DNA of 64,000 nt from an uncultured Marinobacter sp. (GCF_946886895.1 NZ_CAMPJO010000014.1:30816-94815); one strand, 5' to 3'. Shown: positions 26,569-35,754, counted from the first letter of the stretch. Notes: a model not told the origin generated them from the sequence alone. Made by a program: numbers and translations.

Positions 26569-28581
26569 ATGTTACATGGAAAGATTGTTCCGATGACCTT
26601 GTGTGTGCTTGCTCTCTCAGGGTGTCAGTCCTGGACTGTCAGGGATGTCGATTCCTTGCCTCCAACAGCGGCACTGCCAGAAACCAGCCAGCCGGGCTGG
26701 GCGGAACTCCGGTATTTTAATAATGTGTCCGGAAGCGGGGTTGATCAACTGACCAGTTTGTCGGGATTTCCTGACAACCCCGACGAAATCATCGAATTGA
26801 GCCGCCTGGAGGTTGCACCAAACCGAGCCGACAGCTATGGCAGCCTTGTTCGCGGCTATATTGAGCCCCCCGCGAATGGACTCTACCGATTCTACGTCGC
26901 GGGGGACGACGAAACCCGGTTTTTGCTGAGCTCCGGGCAGGCGGCTTCGGAGGCGAAAGTCATTGCTTCGGTTCCGGGCTGGACAGGCCCCGGGGAGTAT
27001 ACAAAGTACAGCTCTCAGGCCTCCGCCTATATTGAGCTTGTTGCAGGTAAGCGGTACTACTTTGAGCTGCTACACAAGGAAGGCACCGGGGGTGACAACT
27101 TCAGTGTTGCCTGGGAAGGCCCGGGTATGGCCCGGTCGGTCGTCAATTCGGCCTACCTTCATTCACCCGCACGTTCCAGCCAGCTCTATCCGGATAATGA
27201 AGATGCGATACTGGGGTTCTCCCAGGGTTACCGCGTCGGTTTTTTCGATGGCCGGAACAGCCTGCCGTTTAACGACGCGTACCCGCCGCTTGACGAGGAT
27301 CAGGACGGACTCTACGACAACTGGGAAGTGCAGGCAGGACTCGACCCCTCGTCCGCGGCTGATGCGAAGGCCGACGCTGACGATGATCTGCTGACCTCAA
27401 CAGACGAGTATCAGCTTTGGACCAACCCATCCGCGGCGGACACGGATGGTGACACTATTCCTGACGGTGCTGAGTTTGCGTATGGCCTGAACCCGTCTGA
27501 TCCTCTGGATGCCGAGAGGGATTCCGACGGTGACGGCTATTCCAATCTAAGGGAATACAATGAGGGCACCGATTTGACGAACGCAGAGGATAAACCCGTC
27601 GAGCTGGTGGAAATCCCATATACGCAAGGTTTGGTGGGCCAGTATTTCTCAGGCAGAAATTTTGAAACCTTTGTGTTCTCTCAACTTGATCAGGAGGTCA
27701 CCCGCAACTGGGGCGGTGGCTCGCCCGGCGGTGACATACCCAATGACCGGTTCACGGTTCGCTGGTACAGCATACTGATTCCTGCCTTCGATTCCGGGGA
27801 GCGGGTCTATGAATTCCGAGTTACCCGAGACGACGGCGCTCGTATGTACATTGGCGGCGATCTTGTCGTCGATGCCTGGACAGGGGTAAACAGTACAACC
27901 TATCGCGGCCAGAAAGCCGTGGCGGCTGGGCAGAGTTATCCTGTTAGCGTCGAATACAACGAGGGGTATGGTGGGGCAAGTCTGGTATTGCAGATTGTGG
28001 ACACCAGTAACGGTCAGACAGTGAACCCGGCGGATGTATTTCGTGTGACGCCACTGGACGCCGGGGTGTCAGCGGATTCGGACGGCGATGCAATGCCCGA
28101 TGTATGGGAAATGCGTAACGGAACCAATGCCTGGTCAGATGATGCTGCTTCTGTGTTGAACAGTCAGGGTGTCACCACCCTGAGCGCATACAACGACGGC
28201 GTGAACCCCTGGAACCTTTCAGAGCCGGCAATTTGGGAGGGTACTATTGTCGATAGTGATGGAGGATCATCCACTGCTGAACCCTCTGCGCCTGAGCCGG
28301 CCCCTGAACCTGAGCCACTGACCGTTGCAACCTTAACCTGGACAGCTCCGGGAACCCGGGTAGACGGTACCTCCATAGCTTTGAGCGAAATCAGTTCTTA
28401 CAAAATCAACTATGGCCAGGACTCTGGTAACCTTGACCGGTCAGTATCTGTACCGAGTGATCGTACAAGCTACACATTTGAGGGCCTTGGTTCAGGTACC
28501 TGGTACTTTAATATCCAGACGGTTGACCAGAATGGCTTGTTGAGCCCGTTATCAAATACCGTTCAATTCCTCGTGAAATAA
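26569..28581 (+). CDS. Surface lipoprotein with two PA14-like domains, calcium-type repeats and a C-terminal Fn3-like domain
   Basis: Protein of 670 residues with a lipobox (LSGC, Cys19), so probably outer-membrane anchored. Two PA14-like carbohydrate-binding domains are read at about residues 45-205 (YRFYVAGDDETRFLLS) and 345-500 (YEFRVTRDDGARMYIGGD). Between and after them are thrombospondin-3-like Asp repeats: DEDQDGLYD, DTDGDTIPDG, DSDGDGYSN, DSDGDAMPD. A Pro/Glu linker precedes a C-terminal Fn3-like domain (about 585-668). It could bind the EPS or bridge it to the cell surface. A GGAG ribosome-binding site precedes the ATG. A 142-bp gap separates it from the EPS operon. Confidence 0.85.
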   Translation: MLHGKIVPMTLCVLALSGCQSWTVRDVDSLPPTAALPETSQPGWAELRYFNNVSGSGVDQLTSLSGFPDNPDEIIELSRLEVAPNRADSYGSLVRGYIEPPANGLYRFYVAGDDETRFLLSSGQAASEAKVIASVPGWTGPGEYTKYSSQASAYIELVAGKRYYFELLHKEGTGGDNFSVAWEGPGMARSVVNSAYLHSPARSSQLYPDNEDAILGFSQGYRVGFFDGRNSLPFNDAYPPLDEDQDGLYDNWEVQAGLDPSSAADAKADADDDLLTSTDEYQLWTNPSAADTDGDTIPDGAEFAYGLNPSDPLDAERDSDGDGYSNLREYNEGTDLTNAEDKPVELVEIPYTQGLVGQYFSGRNFETFVFSQLDQEVTRNWGGGSPGGDIPNDRFTVRWYSILIPAFDSGERVYEFRVTRDDGARMYIGGDLVVDAWTGVNSTTYRGQKAVAAGQSYPVSVEYNEGYGGASLVLQIVDTSNGQTVNPADVFRVTPLDAGVSADSDGDAMPDVWEMRNGTNAWSDDAASVLNSQGVTTLSAYNDGVNPWNLSEPAIWEGTIVDSDGGSSTAEPSAPEPAPEPEPLTVATLTWTAPGTRVDGTSIALSEISSYKINYGQDSGNLDRSVSVPSDRTSYTFEGLGSGTWYFNIQTVDQNGLLSPLSNTVQFLVK

Positions 28582-28589
28582 GCTTTTCT

Positions 28590-28619
28590 GAGGCGCTCGC
28601 TTGCCGGGCAGGGCGCCTC
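28590..28619. terminator. Hairpin between convergent genes
   Basis: GAGGCGC (28590-28596) and GCGCCTC (28613-28619) can pair across a 16-base loop between the stops of the PA14 lipoprotein and the convergent glycosyltransferase. There is no T-run on either strand, so termination here is only a possibility. Confidence 0.3.
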
Positions 28620-28624
28620 GCGCA

Positions 28625-30034
28625 TCAACTGCTGATCGGGCGCGTTTCGGCGCACTGAACAATGCGTTTGGCTAATGCACTGGATATGTGTGAAACCGAG
28701 AACTCATCCCGGTTTTCATAGCCAGGAAATGATTTCGGATAATCCGCTTTGCCATAGGCAATCAGCAGCTCCGTGAGCTCAGCCTCCTGATCAAAGCTCA
28801 CCAGATCGCCAAGCTGCTTGCTCAGAACAAGTTCACCGAGGGCGCCATCGGGAGAGGTAATATTCAGAATAGGCTTATTGATGGCCAGGTAATCATAAAG
28901 TTTTGACGGCACCTGGGTTCGGGTCCCAGGCTGCACGTTCACCACGATATCGGCCGAAGCCAAGGCTGACAGACACTCCTTATAGGGGCGGGCACGATCC
29001 AGGATGAGCGATCCGTTGCTAATGAGATCGGAAAACCTCTCGGTAATATCGTAGCCCAGGTTCACGTCACCGATTTGCCGGAACGTAATGCGCTTTCCAA
29101 GGCTGGTCAGTGCGGTATTGGCTTTGCGGATGGCTTCCAGCAACACTGCCGGGTCGCGGACGCCGTAAAGAAAGCCCGCATGACACAGACGCAGAGTGCC
29201 GCCTTCGGTTGTTCGAGGTTCCGGCTCAATATCCTTGAAATCCGCCGGATCAAACCCATTGGGCATCACGAAAAACTTTGTGGCTGGAATATCCGGGTAG
29301 CGCTGGAGGAATTCGGACTGTAACGGATAAGTATTCAGGGAAACTGCACTGGCATGCCGGACGATGCGACGTTCGAGGCGAGCGCTCCAGTCATCAAGCA
29401 ACTTGCCTTTGGACTGATGGAACGGGTTGTTCATCCACGGATCCCGAAAATCGACGATCAGTGGCTTTCCCGTCAATCGGCTGATCACATAGCCGGAAAC
29501 CAGCCCGGACCACGGGGAACCGGTAGCGAATATCACATTTATGTTGTGTTTACGTACCGTGCGAACGCCTCGGATGATCGCCGGTAAAATCCAGGGTCCG
29601 GCCTGGTCGGGGAAGTAGCAGAGGTCGTAGATAAAGTCCTTTACTCTTTGCAGGCCGGTTCGTGACTTTGCGTGTTCCGGCTCCGGACTGGTTCTGAGAA
29701 CAGACTGCACCTTAGACAGATCCCCGTCTCCCGTTCTCGATGACACCGCATTCCGAAGCCGCCTTCGTAGCAGCAAAAGTAAACGGAATACATCCAGGCT
29801 ACCCGCCCGGTGAATTATTTCTCCATTCGCCGGAAGCGAAACATGCCTCAGGGAATCCTGTTCTTCAGCGACTGAGGGCTTTGTTGTAAGAACGTGGCAA
29901 CTGCCGTTGGCCAGATTCCTCACGAACTTAAGAGTTCGCATGCAACCCGGAACGCCGGTACTTTCAGTCGGCGGGTAAAAATACGCAATGAAAAGCGCGC
30001 TGTAACCGTTAAGATCTGCCTGTTTTTTGGACAT
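28625..30034 (-). CDS. Glycosyltransferase family 4-like protein
   Basis: Protein of 469 residues. The N-terminal part (ALFIAYFYPPTESTGVPGCMRTLKFVRNL) is typical of WbuB-like GT4 enzymes. IVDFRDPWMNNPF near residue 210 and SKLYDYLAINKPIL near residue 400 are the acceptor and donor features. It is a single gene on the minus strand, convergent to the PA14 lipoprotein, with its upstream side at the AT-rich gap. The ATG at 30034 is chosen over an in-frame TTG at 30049; neither has a clear ribosome-binding site. Confidence 0.83.
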   Translation of the reverse strand: MSKKQADLNGYSALFIAYFYPPTESTGVPGCMRTLKFVRNLANGSCHVLTTKPSVAEEQDSLRHVSLPANGEIIHRAGSLDVFRLLLLLRRRLRNAVSSRTGDGDLSKVQSVLRTSPEPEHAKSRTGLQRVKDFIYDLCYFPDQAGPWILPAIIRGVRTVRKHNINVIFATGSPWSGLVSGYVISRLTGKPLIVDFRDPWMNNPFHQSKGKLLDDWSARLERRIVRHASAVSLNTYPLQSEFLQRYPDIPATKFFVMPNGFDPADFKDIEPEPRTTEGGTLRLCHAGFLYGVRDPAVLLEAIRKANTALTSLGKRITFRQIGDVNLGYDITERFSDLISNGSLILDRARPYKECLSALASADIVVNVQPGTRTQVPSKLYDYLAINKPILNITSPDGALGELVLSKQLGDLVSFDQEAELTELLIAYGKADYPKSFPGYENRDEFSVSHISSALAKRIVQCAETRPISS

Positions 30035-30049
30035 CTTCCTACGCCACAA

Positions 30050-30832
30050 TTGGTTGAATATGCAGAGGAATTCTATTTCCTCAAGCGGAGTTGAGTAGTC
30101 ATGCCTTGCGGTATTGTCATGTTTTTGCTCCCAAGAACATGGGAGTATAGAACCGAAGTCAATTAGAGTCTGCTACCTAGCTCGAAGTGCGGTCTGAGGC
30201 AGAAGGTAACGCAACGACCTAACTGTTACAGTTCAAATTTTTGGATATGAACTCCAATTCTGTTGGATAAGTTTGGTTATTTATGAATATTACCAGACAC
30301 CACTTGATAGATGTAAATCAGCGCGGCATTTTTAGGGCGTTGCTTCATTGCTAACAATTCGGTTCCTATGTATTGATGAAGTGACCTTATGCTTAAGAAC
30401 GACTTGCTTTGAGCGCTGTCGTGTAAGAGCAAACCTATCTAAAGCCTGACTGGCGGCGGTCTAAATTTATGCCAAACTTTACAGGATAACTAATTGATGA
30501 CTTTGAATATAGCCTTGAGGCTGTCATTGATAATTTGTTAATAAGCACTTGGAGGGATAAGGAGACAGGTCAAGTTGGAGAGTGATCGATGGCTCTTACC
30601 TGAAGGCCTTGCCGGGGCTACGTTCGAAAAGAGAATTTATTTGAACTATCGCTCGGATAAAGCCGATAAATTGAGGTATATAGTGTTTGAAGGCCGCCAC
30701 AATCCAAGCACTGATTGATGAAGATGCAAGATAACTCTGGGAATTACACCTGCAATTTTCTCTTGAAAGAGTGGTTAGATTAGATTGGCAATGCGTAGTG
30801 CTGACATGAACTGCCTTATCAAAGGAAAGGTT
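30050..30832. other. AT-rich stretch without a convincing gene
   Basis: About 780 bp with clearly lower GC than the flanks and no long reading frame. It holds a perfect 13-bp palindrome, AACTGTTACAGTT (30221-30233). A short frame, TTG at 30575 to TGA at 30718 (47 codons), has AAGGAG upstream and might be a remnant or small gene. TTACACC at 30744-30750 equals half of the PEP-CTERM promoter box. A -24/-12-like pair at 30786-30801 has 11 instead of 10 bases between GG and GC. Nothing else is supported. It probably contains the promoters of the two divergent genes and marks an integration scar. Confidence 0.6.
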
Positions 30833-31981
30833 ATGAACCTACATCGCGGTATACTTATTCGGTTTGGTATCGTTTTAGCATTTTTTGTTCCAGTAGCAAA
30901 TGCTGAGATAGTTTTTCAGGAAAAATTCGATGATTTGGCTGATTGGACCAGCACAATGTATTCTAGTGAGGCATATCAGGCCGTTTGGCTTGGTGATGTT
31001 CTTCCAGGTAGGTGGGATACCATCTACCAGGGCGGTTACTATGACCCTCCTTCTGGCCATGCTTCGTTGGAAATACTAGAAGGAAATTCAGACAGGGCTA
31101 GAGGAGGGAGCGGGAAATCTTCGGTTAATTGGCGTGAACATCATATAAATCCGAATTTCACCAACGAGTGGAAGTCTAACTCTGCGTTGGGGATACATCT
31201 CGATAAATTTGGCGGTGGCTATAATCAAATATATGTCGAGTTTTGGGTTGCCTTCGATCCGAACTGGACCCACAGCACCGCATCATCAAAAATATTCAGG
31301 GTATTTAGTTGGGATGAGACAGGTGACTTCTGGCAAGCTTTTAGTGGCGGTGCACAGGGGCCTCTTTTCCTTTGGGATTATTCGTTTAGTGAGAGTTATG
31401 GCGTCAGAAATAAGCTTAGTTTTCGAGGTGGTCCCCATGGGGAGAATTATCAGATGACTTCTGAGGATGTTGGTGACTTGCCGAGAGAGTTGATTGGTTT
31501 GGGGGATATGTCTGCGAACTTCACCTCCGACTTGCAAGGAGCTACATACGAAGGCGATGCGTCATTACTGGACAAACTAACAGGCTCTACGCTTCAGTCA
31601 TCTGGCACCATCTCACATGAACAGATTTTTGGTCGCGGTGGTACTTGGACAAAAGTCGCCTTTTTTGTGAAGATGAATTCGGCTCCAGGGGTCCGTGATG
31701 GTGTATTCAAGCAATGGATTGATGATAATCTTATTATAGAGACAAATAAGGTTGAGTGGGTTGGTCAGAATCCTGAAAATAAAATGGTCAAATGGAATGC
31801 TGTTGGTATTGGTGGAAATGACTATTGGGTGAATGGGGGCTATTCGAACAGTGACCAAAGAGAGGAGTGGTACGCAATTGATGACGTAGTGATATCCACA
31901 GAAATTTTGGCATCAGATTCTGGTGATGGTGGAAATAGCTCTCCGCCTAGCCCTCCTCAATCAGTTACCATTGAGCAATGA
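30833..31981 (+). CDS. Secreted lectin/lyase-like protein
   Basis: Protein of 382 residues with a signal peptide (cleavage expected after VPVANA). The mature chain starts with EIVFQEKFDDLADW, the pattern of concanavalin-like beta-sandwich proteins in polysaccharide lyases and glycan-binding proteins. YNQIYVEFWVAFDPNW, FKQWIDDNLII and a final YAIDDVVIST strand fit that fold. Catalytic residues cannot be identified. It ends in a Ser/Pro linker (SSPPSPPQSVTIEQ), as if a further C-terminal domain had been lost. GGAAAGG precedes the ATG at 30833. It is cotranscribed with the methyltransferase 44 bp downstream. Codon use is AT-rich, indicating transfer. Confidence 0.7.
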   Translation: MNLHRGILIRFGIVLAFFVPVANAEIVFQEKFDDLADWTSTMYSSEAYQAVWLGDVLPGRWDTIYQGGYYDPPSGHASLEILEGNSDRARGGSGKSSVNWREHHINPNFTNEWKSNSALGIHLDKFGGGYNQIYVEFWVAFDPNWTHSTASSKIFRVFSWDETGDFWQAFSGGAQGPLFLWDYSFSESYGVRNKLSFRGGPHGENYQMTSEDVGDLPRELIGLGDMSANFTSDLQGATYEGDASLLDKLTGSTLQSSGTISHEQIFGRGGTWTKVAFFVKMNSAPGVRDGVFKQWIDDNLIIETNKVEWVGQNPENKMVKWNAVGIGGNDYWVNGGYSNSDQREEWYAIDDVVISTEILASDSGDGGNSSPPSPPQSVTIEQ

Positions 31982-32025
31982 ATTGTTATATCTAACTGAC
32001 GCCTAATTTTGAAGGATCATAATTC

Positions 32026-32808
32026 ATGGACGTAGATTTTGTTGATCGGAAATCTCTATTGGCTCATTCCCTTGCAAAGTATGGGGAAAAATCATCGATG
32101 GGCTGGTCGCCAAGGCGTCGATTAGATTTTGGTTATACTTTAGCTGGTGACGTGTATGAGTGTTTTTTGGATAAACTGGTGACCAGCGACACTCGATGGG
32201 TCGACGTTGGTGGCGGCCGATCAATATTACCACATAATGCAAAACTTTCTCAGGAACTTGCAGAAAGATGTAGTTTATTAACCTCTGTTGATCCCAGTGA
32301 TAATGTTTTTGATAACCCTTATTCTCATGAGAAAATCTGTTCCTTTTTTGAAGATCTCAAAACTGATCGAACCTTCAATTTAGCAACTTTTCGGATGGTC
32401 GCGGAACATATTGAGAACCCAGATGCAATCGTAAATAAGCTCAGGGAGTGTGTTGAACCTAATGGCCTCGTTGTAATATACACAATTAATAAGTTTTGTC
32501 CTGTTCCGATAATTACTCGTTTAACACCGTTTTCTTGGCACCATAAAATCAAAAAGATATTTTGGGGGGGAGAAGAGAGGGATACATTTCCAGTTGCTTA
32601 TAAAATGAACTCAAGAAAGGATCTTGATGCTTTGTTTTTAGGAACTGGTGAGTACCAGTCAGTTATTTTTAAATATTTGGACGATGTTTCAGTGACCATA
32701 GAGCATGATTTTCTTAACAGACTGGAAATGTTCGCTTGGAAGTTGATGAATAGTCTTGGGTTTAGTTATTTCGAAAATAATATACTTGCGGTGTATAGAA
32801 AAAAATAA
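32026..32808 (+). CDS. SAM-dependent class I methyltransferase
   Basis: Protein of 260 residues. WVDVGGGRSILP (about residues 58-69) is the SAM-binding motif I, LTSVDPSDNVF follows as motif II, and ATFRMVAEHIENPD as the post-II region. It resembles methyltransferases of polysaccharide loci that act on sugars or lipid-linked intermediates. AAGGAT lies before the ATG. Its TAA abuts the stop of the convergent glycosyltransferase at 32809. Base composition is AT-rich like its neighbours. Confidence 0.8.
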   Translation: MDVDFVDRKSLLAHSLAKYGEKSSMGWSPRRRLDFGYTLAGDVYECFLDKLVTSDTRWVDVGGGRSILPHNAKLSQELAERCSLLTSVDPSDNVFDNPYSHEKICSFFEDLKTDRTFNLATFRMVAEHIENPDAIVNKLRECVEPNGLVVIYTINKFCPVPIITRLTPFSWHHKIKKIFWGGEERDTFPVAYKMNSRKDLDALFLGTGEYQSVIFKYLDDVSVTIEHDFLNRLEMFAWKLMNSLGFSYFENNILAVYRKK

Positions 32809-33786
32809 CTATTTTTTTGAGTTTTTTATAATTCGAAAAAGTGATTTCATTATACCTATAGATCTTGCTGTAACATAAATTATGTCTAGTAAATAAATTT
32901 TCATAAATGCCTCAATGTTTGAAGGTTTGGTTTTGGCGTAAATTAGTCTTTTTGCGGAGAATAATGCTGATATTCCAAAAAATATCAAAATAGACAAAAA
33001 AGAAGATGAATAAGAATATAATGCTAGCATTGGTGTTAATGCCATGAAAAATAGTGCAGTAAGGCAAAGAATAAACGTAGGGTCTTTCAATGACGATTTA
33101 ATATTTACGAGATAATTTTCGGAGTGCCAGATCTGCCTTCTAATGAAGGCGATAATTGTTTTTGCATTCCCGGAATGTTTTACGGAAAGTAAAGGAGTTA
33201 TGATTACAGGTATTTTTTTTAGTCTTAGCCGGCTTGAAAGTTCTGTATCCTCTCCAGAAGTGATATCCTCGCTAAAACCACCCGCGGACCAAAAAATTGA
33301 TGTTTTTGTTGCGATACTAGCCCCGACTAAATCACTTTGTTTTCTTTGAGCATCCCCAAGTATCCAGCAGCGCTCAATCCAGTTTGAGTTATCAGCCAAA
33401 ATACAGGTGCCACCAAAAACGCTATCAGAGTTTTCTTGCAGCAGATTTTTTATATTATTGAGCCAATCGCTGCTAACTTGGCAGTCTGCGTCTAAAAATG
33501 CGAGAACACTGCCGCGAGCTTGTTTTGCTCCATAATTCCTGACGGCGCCAACATTACCTTTTTCGAGAATAAGGCATTTACTAGCATATTTTTCAGATAT
33601 TTCTCTAGTGTTGTCGGTTGACCCGTTGTCAACTACTATGGTTTCAAACCTCGATCTGGGATAGTCGCTCTGGTTAAGGCATTTCAATGTGGACTCGATA
33701 TGATCTTGTTCATTAAGTGCCGGGATGATAATGCTGATGAAAGGCCATGAAGTATCGAACGAATTATTAATTAATTCTAATGACAT
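32809..33786 (-). CDS. Glycosyltransferase, family 2, with C-terminal membrane helices
   Basis: Protein of 325 residues. ISIIIPALNEQDHIEST (about residues 17-33), VVDNGSTDNT and FLDADCQV are the GT2 donor and metal motifs. Two or three hydrophobic helices follow residue 235. It ends the minus-strand sugar operon that begins at 45037. The ATG at 33786 is preferred; it overlaps the end of the upstream gene by 20 bases and has GGAAAA upstream. Composition is AT-rich, unlike the other genes of the operon, so this end of the operon probably came with the acquired segment. Confidence 0.85.
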   Translation of the reverse strand: MSLELINNSFDTSWPFISIIIPALNEQDHIESTLKCLNQSDYPRSRFETIVVDNGSTDNTREISEKYASKCLILEKGNVGAVRNYGAKQARGSVLAFLDADCQVSSDWLNNIKNLLQENSDSVFGGTCILADNSNWIERCWILGDAQRKQSDLVGASIATKTSIFWSAGGFSEDITSGEDTELSSRLRLKKIPVIITPLLSVKHSGNAKTIIAFIRRQIWHSENYLVNIKSSLKDPTFILCLTALFFMALTPMLALYSYSSSFLSILIFFGISALFSAKRLIYAKTKPSNIEAFMKIYLLDIIYVTARSIGIMKSLFRIIKNSKK

Positions 33787-35131
33787 TTTTAAATTTTCCA
33801 TTCGGGCCACGAGGAATTTCTTTAACTTGTTGAATCTTCAGCGGGATTTCGCTGCCTACTCTAGCGCGGAAGTTGTGCTCAACTATTGAGGCAGTTTCTT
33901 CTGATAGAGCTCCATTTGTTACTAAGTATATAACGCAGTTTCCTCCAGCTTCCTGTACGATTTGTGCTTCTAATAACTCAGAGACCCCTTTTAATACGTG
34001 GTCCAGTCTCCCTAGACGTCGCCCATCCGGCGTCTCAATGTAATCGTCAATTCGGCCGTTAATAGAGGACAGCGCGTTGCGCTGAACCTCGTTACCGGCA
34101 CCTTCATCCAATACTGTGGCACTGTCACCGACCCGGTATCGGAGCAAAGGCATGCAGGTATTGGTGAGTGTTGTGGCGACTATGTCGCCGGTGTATGCCT
34201 GTTCTGTTCCGGGCAGCACTTCGGTGATACCCAGAACCGGGTTTGTACGGTAGATGCCGTCCCGGTCCTGGCCCGCGAAAACAACGTATTCTGCGGTGCC
34301 ATAGTAATCCCGTACGGGGCAGCCAAACACCTGCTCAAGGCGTTCCCGTTGCCACGCCAGCAGCGTTTCTGAGTTGGTGACAATGGCTTTTGGCCTGAAT
34401 CCGGGGGTGCTGTTGGTGTTCTGGTAATAGGTCGCAATTTCTGACAAGGCGGACGGATAGCCGATCAGTTCTTCAGGGGCGAATCGATCAAGGTCCTGGC
34501 GGTAGGCCGGGAAAGTTTCATCGTTAAGATGGTAACTGGAATAGAGCCGCTGGTTTTCAGCCCGGTTATAGCGAGAGAACGGCGGCGACATGTTTTCGGC
34601 TCGCTGCACCATTCGGCCAGCAAAGGTGGCTCGCCTCGCGCCAAAGGGAATGCCGTGATATTCCTCATGATCAACAACGAGGGCCATGGCCATTTTGTAG
34701 GTTCGCTCGTCGACAGCGAGTGTCAGGGGGGTGCCGGTGCTGCCGCTGGTGTTTTGCTGAATGAAGGATTTCTCGCCGATAGCGGTAAAGTCTCCGGCAC
34801 GGGCACGCAGGGTGTCTTTGTTGAGTATGGGGATCTTGGGTAAGTCCTGAACGCTGGTAATGTCGTTTTCGTGGAGACCAAGCTCAGCAAAAAGCTGTTG
34901 GTAATAGGGCACATGTTGCCGGCAATGGCGCACCATCCGGTGGAGGTGTTCATCCTGATAGCTGGCTTTTTCGGCTGCACTCCAGGATCTCGCATGCTCG
35001 ATAAGCCGGCGTACTTCCCGGTACATTCCGGTATAACGCTTTTGGTACAGTCGGTAACCCATCAGGCTGACCAGGGTATTCTGCATCCACACAGGGCAGC
35101 GGTAGTAGAGGGATTCGAATTTACTGCTCAT
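33767..35131 (-). CDS. PaaK/CapK-like adenylate-forming enzyme
   Basis: Protein of 454 residues of the phenylacetate-CoA ligase-like family that includes CapK of capsule loci. The ATP-binding loop is NTSGSTGTPL (127-136). YYGTAEYVVFAGQ near residue 285 and YRVGDSA near residue 350 are further adenylation motifs. By analogy it would activate an acyl group for transfer to the polysaccharide, working with the acetyltransferase-type gene upstream (11-bp overlap). Substrate is unknown. The last 200 bp of the gene are more AT-rich than the rest, placing the composition boundary inside it. Confidence 0.82.
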   Translation of the reverse strand: MSSKFESLYYRCPVWMQNTLVSLMGYRLYQKRYTGMYREVRRLIEHARSWSAAEKASYQDEHLHRMVRHCRQHVPYYQQLFAELGLHENDITSVQDLPKIPILNKDTLRARAGDFTAIGEKSFIQQNTSGSTGTPLTLAVDERTYKMAMALVVDHEEYHGIPFGARRATFAGRMVQRAENMSPPFSRYNRAENQRLYSSYHLNDETFPAYRQDLDRFAPEELIGYPSALSEIATYYQNTNSTPGFRPKAIVTNSETLLAWQRERLEQVFGCPVRDYYGTAEYVVFAGQDRDGIYRTNPVLGITEVLPGTEQAYTGDIVATTLTNTCMPLLRYRVGDSATVLDEGAGNEVQRNALSSINGRIDDYIETPDGRRLGRLDHVLKGVSELLEAQIVQEAGGNCVIYLVTNGALSEETASIVEHNFRARVGSEIPLKIQQVKEIPRGPNGKFKNVIRIN

Positions 35132-35753
35132 GAACGGTCTCGTGTTGCGAGCTGGCCGATGGGGAGGGCGCCGGGAACCGCGAGCGGATCACCTTCGCAG
35201 GGTTGCCTGCCACGATAAAGCCTGGTTCAACGGTTTGGGTAACCACGCTCCCCGCCGCTACGATACTGTGATTGCCGACATCGGTCATGACCACACAGGC
35301 GTTGCCGAGCCAGCAGTCATGCCCGATTCGGGTTTTTGTGAAGATCCCGCCCTGTTCCTGAATTGGTCGCGTCGGGTCGTCAAAGTTATGCTGTTTGCTG
35401 CCGCTGAGTATGTGCACACCGCTGCCCAGCAGGGTGCTTTCGCCGATGATGCACTTACCAATATTGCATTGCGGCCCAATGTACACGCCTTTTCCTATGG
35501 TGGTGTCCCAGTGGGAAAATACCGTCAGGAAGCCGATTGATATGTCGTCAGATGTGTCCGGGCAGGCCAGTCGGTAGAAGGCAGCTCGCAGGTAGATGCC
35601 GGGCTTACCCGGGATCAGGCTGAACAGCTGGGAAAATGACTGGAATGAGGAATCACGGTCCGCAACCAGAGACAGTAAACGGTGCAGGGCGAATAGCGGG
35701 GCGACAATCGCCAGGCATAACAAACGAACAATGCGCTTCAGCCTCTGTTTCAT
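35121..35753 (-). CDS. Hexapeptide-repeat acyltransferase
   Basis: Protein of 210 residues with a left-handed beta-helix. Repeats run from TTIGKGVYIGPQCNIGKCIIGE through GSGVHILSG and RIGHDCWLGNACVVM to VAAGSVVTQTVEPG and AGNPAKVIRSRF. The His in the SKQHNFDD loop is a likely catalytic base. A short N-terminal hydrophobic stretch (LLCLAIVAPLFALHRLL) may bind it to the membrane. It likely O- or N-acetylates a sugar of the EPS, as in WbbJ/NodL-like enzymes. The C-terminal tail is Ser/Pro-rich. It overlaps the following gene by 11 bases. Confidence 0.86.
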   Translation of the reverse strand: MKQRLKRIVRLLCLAIVAPLFALHRLLSLVADRDSSFQSFSQLFSLIPGKPGIYLRAAFYRLACPDTSDDISIGFLTVFSHWDTTIGKGVYIGPQCNIGKCIIGESTLLGSGVHILSGSKQHNFDDPTRPIQEQGGIFTKTRIGHDCWLGNACVVMTDVGNHSIVAAGSVVTQTVEPGFIVAGNPAKVIRSRFPAPSPSASSQHETVHEQ

Positions 35754-35754
35754 G

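Noticed and set aside
30575..30718. 47-codon frame with TTG start and AAGGAG upstream
   Set aside because: Too short and without likeness to a known protein; kept only as a note in the AT-rich gap.
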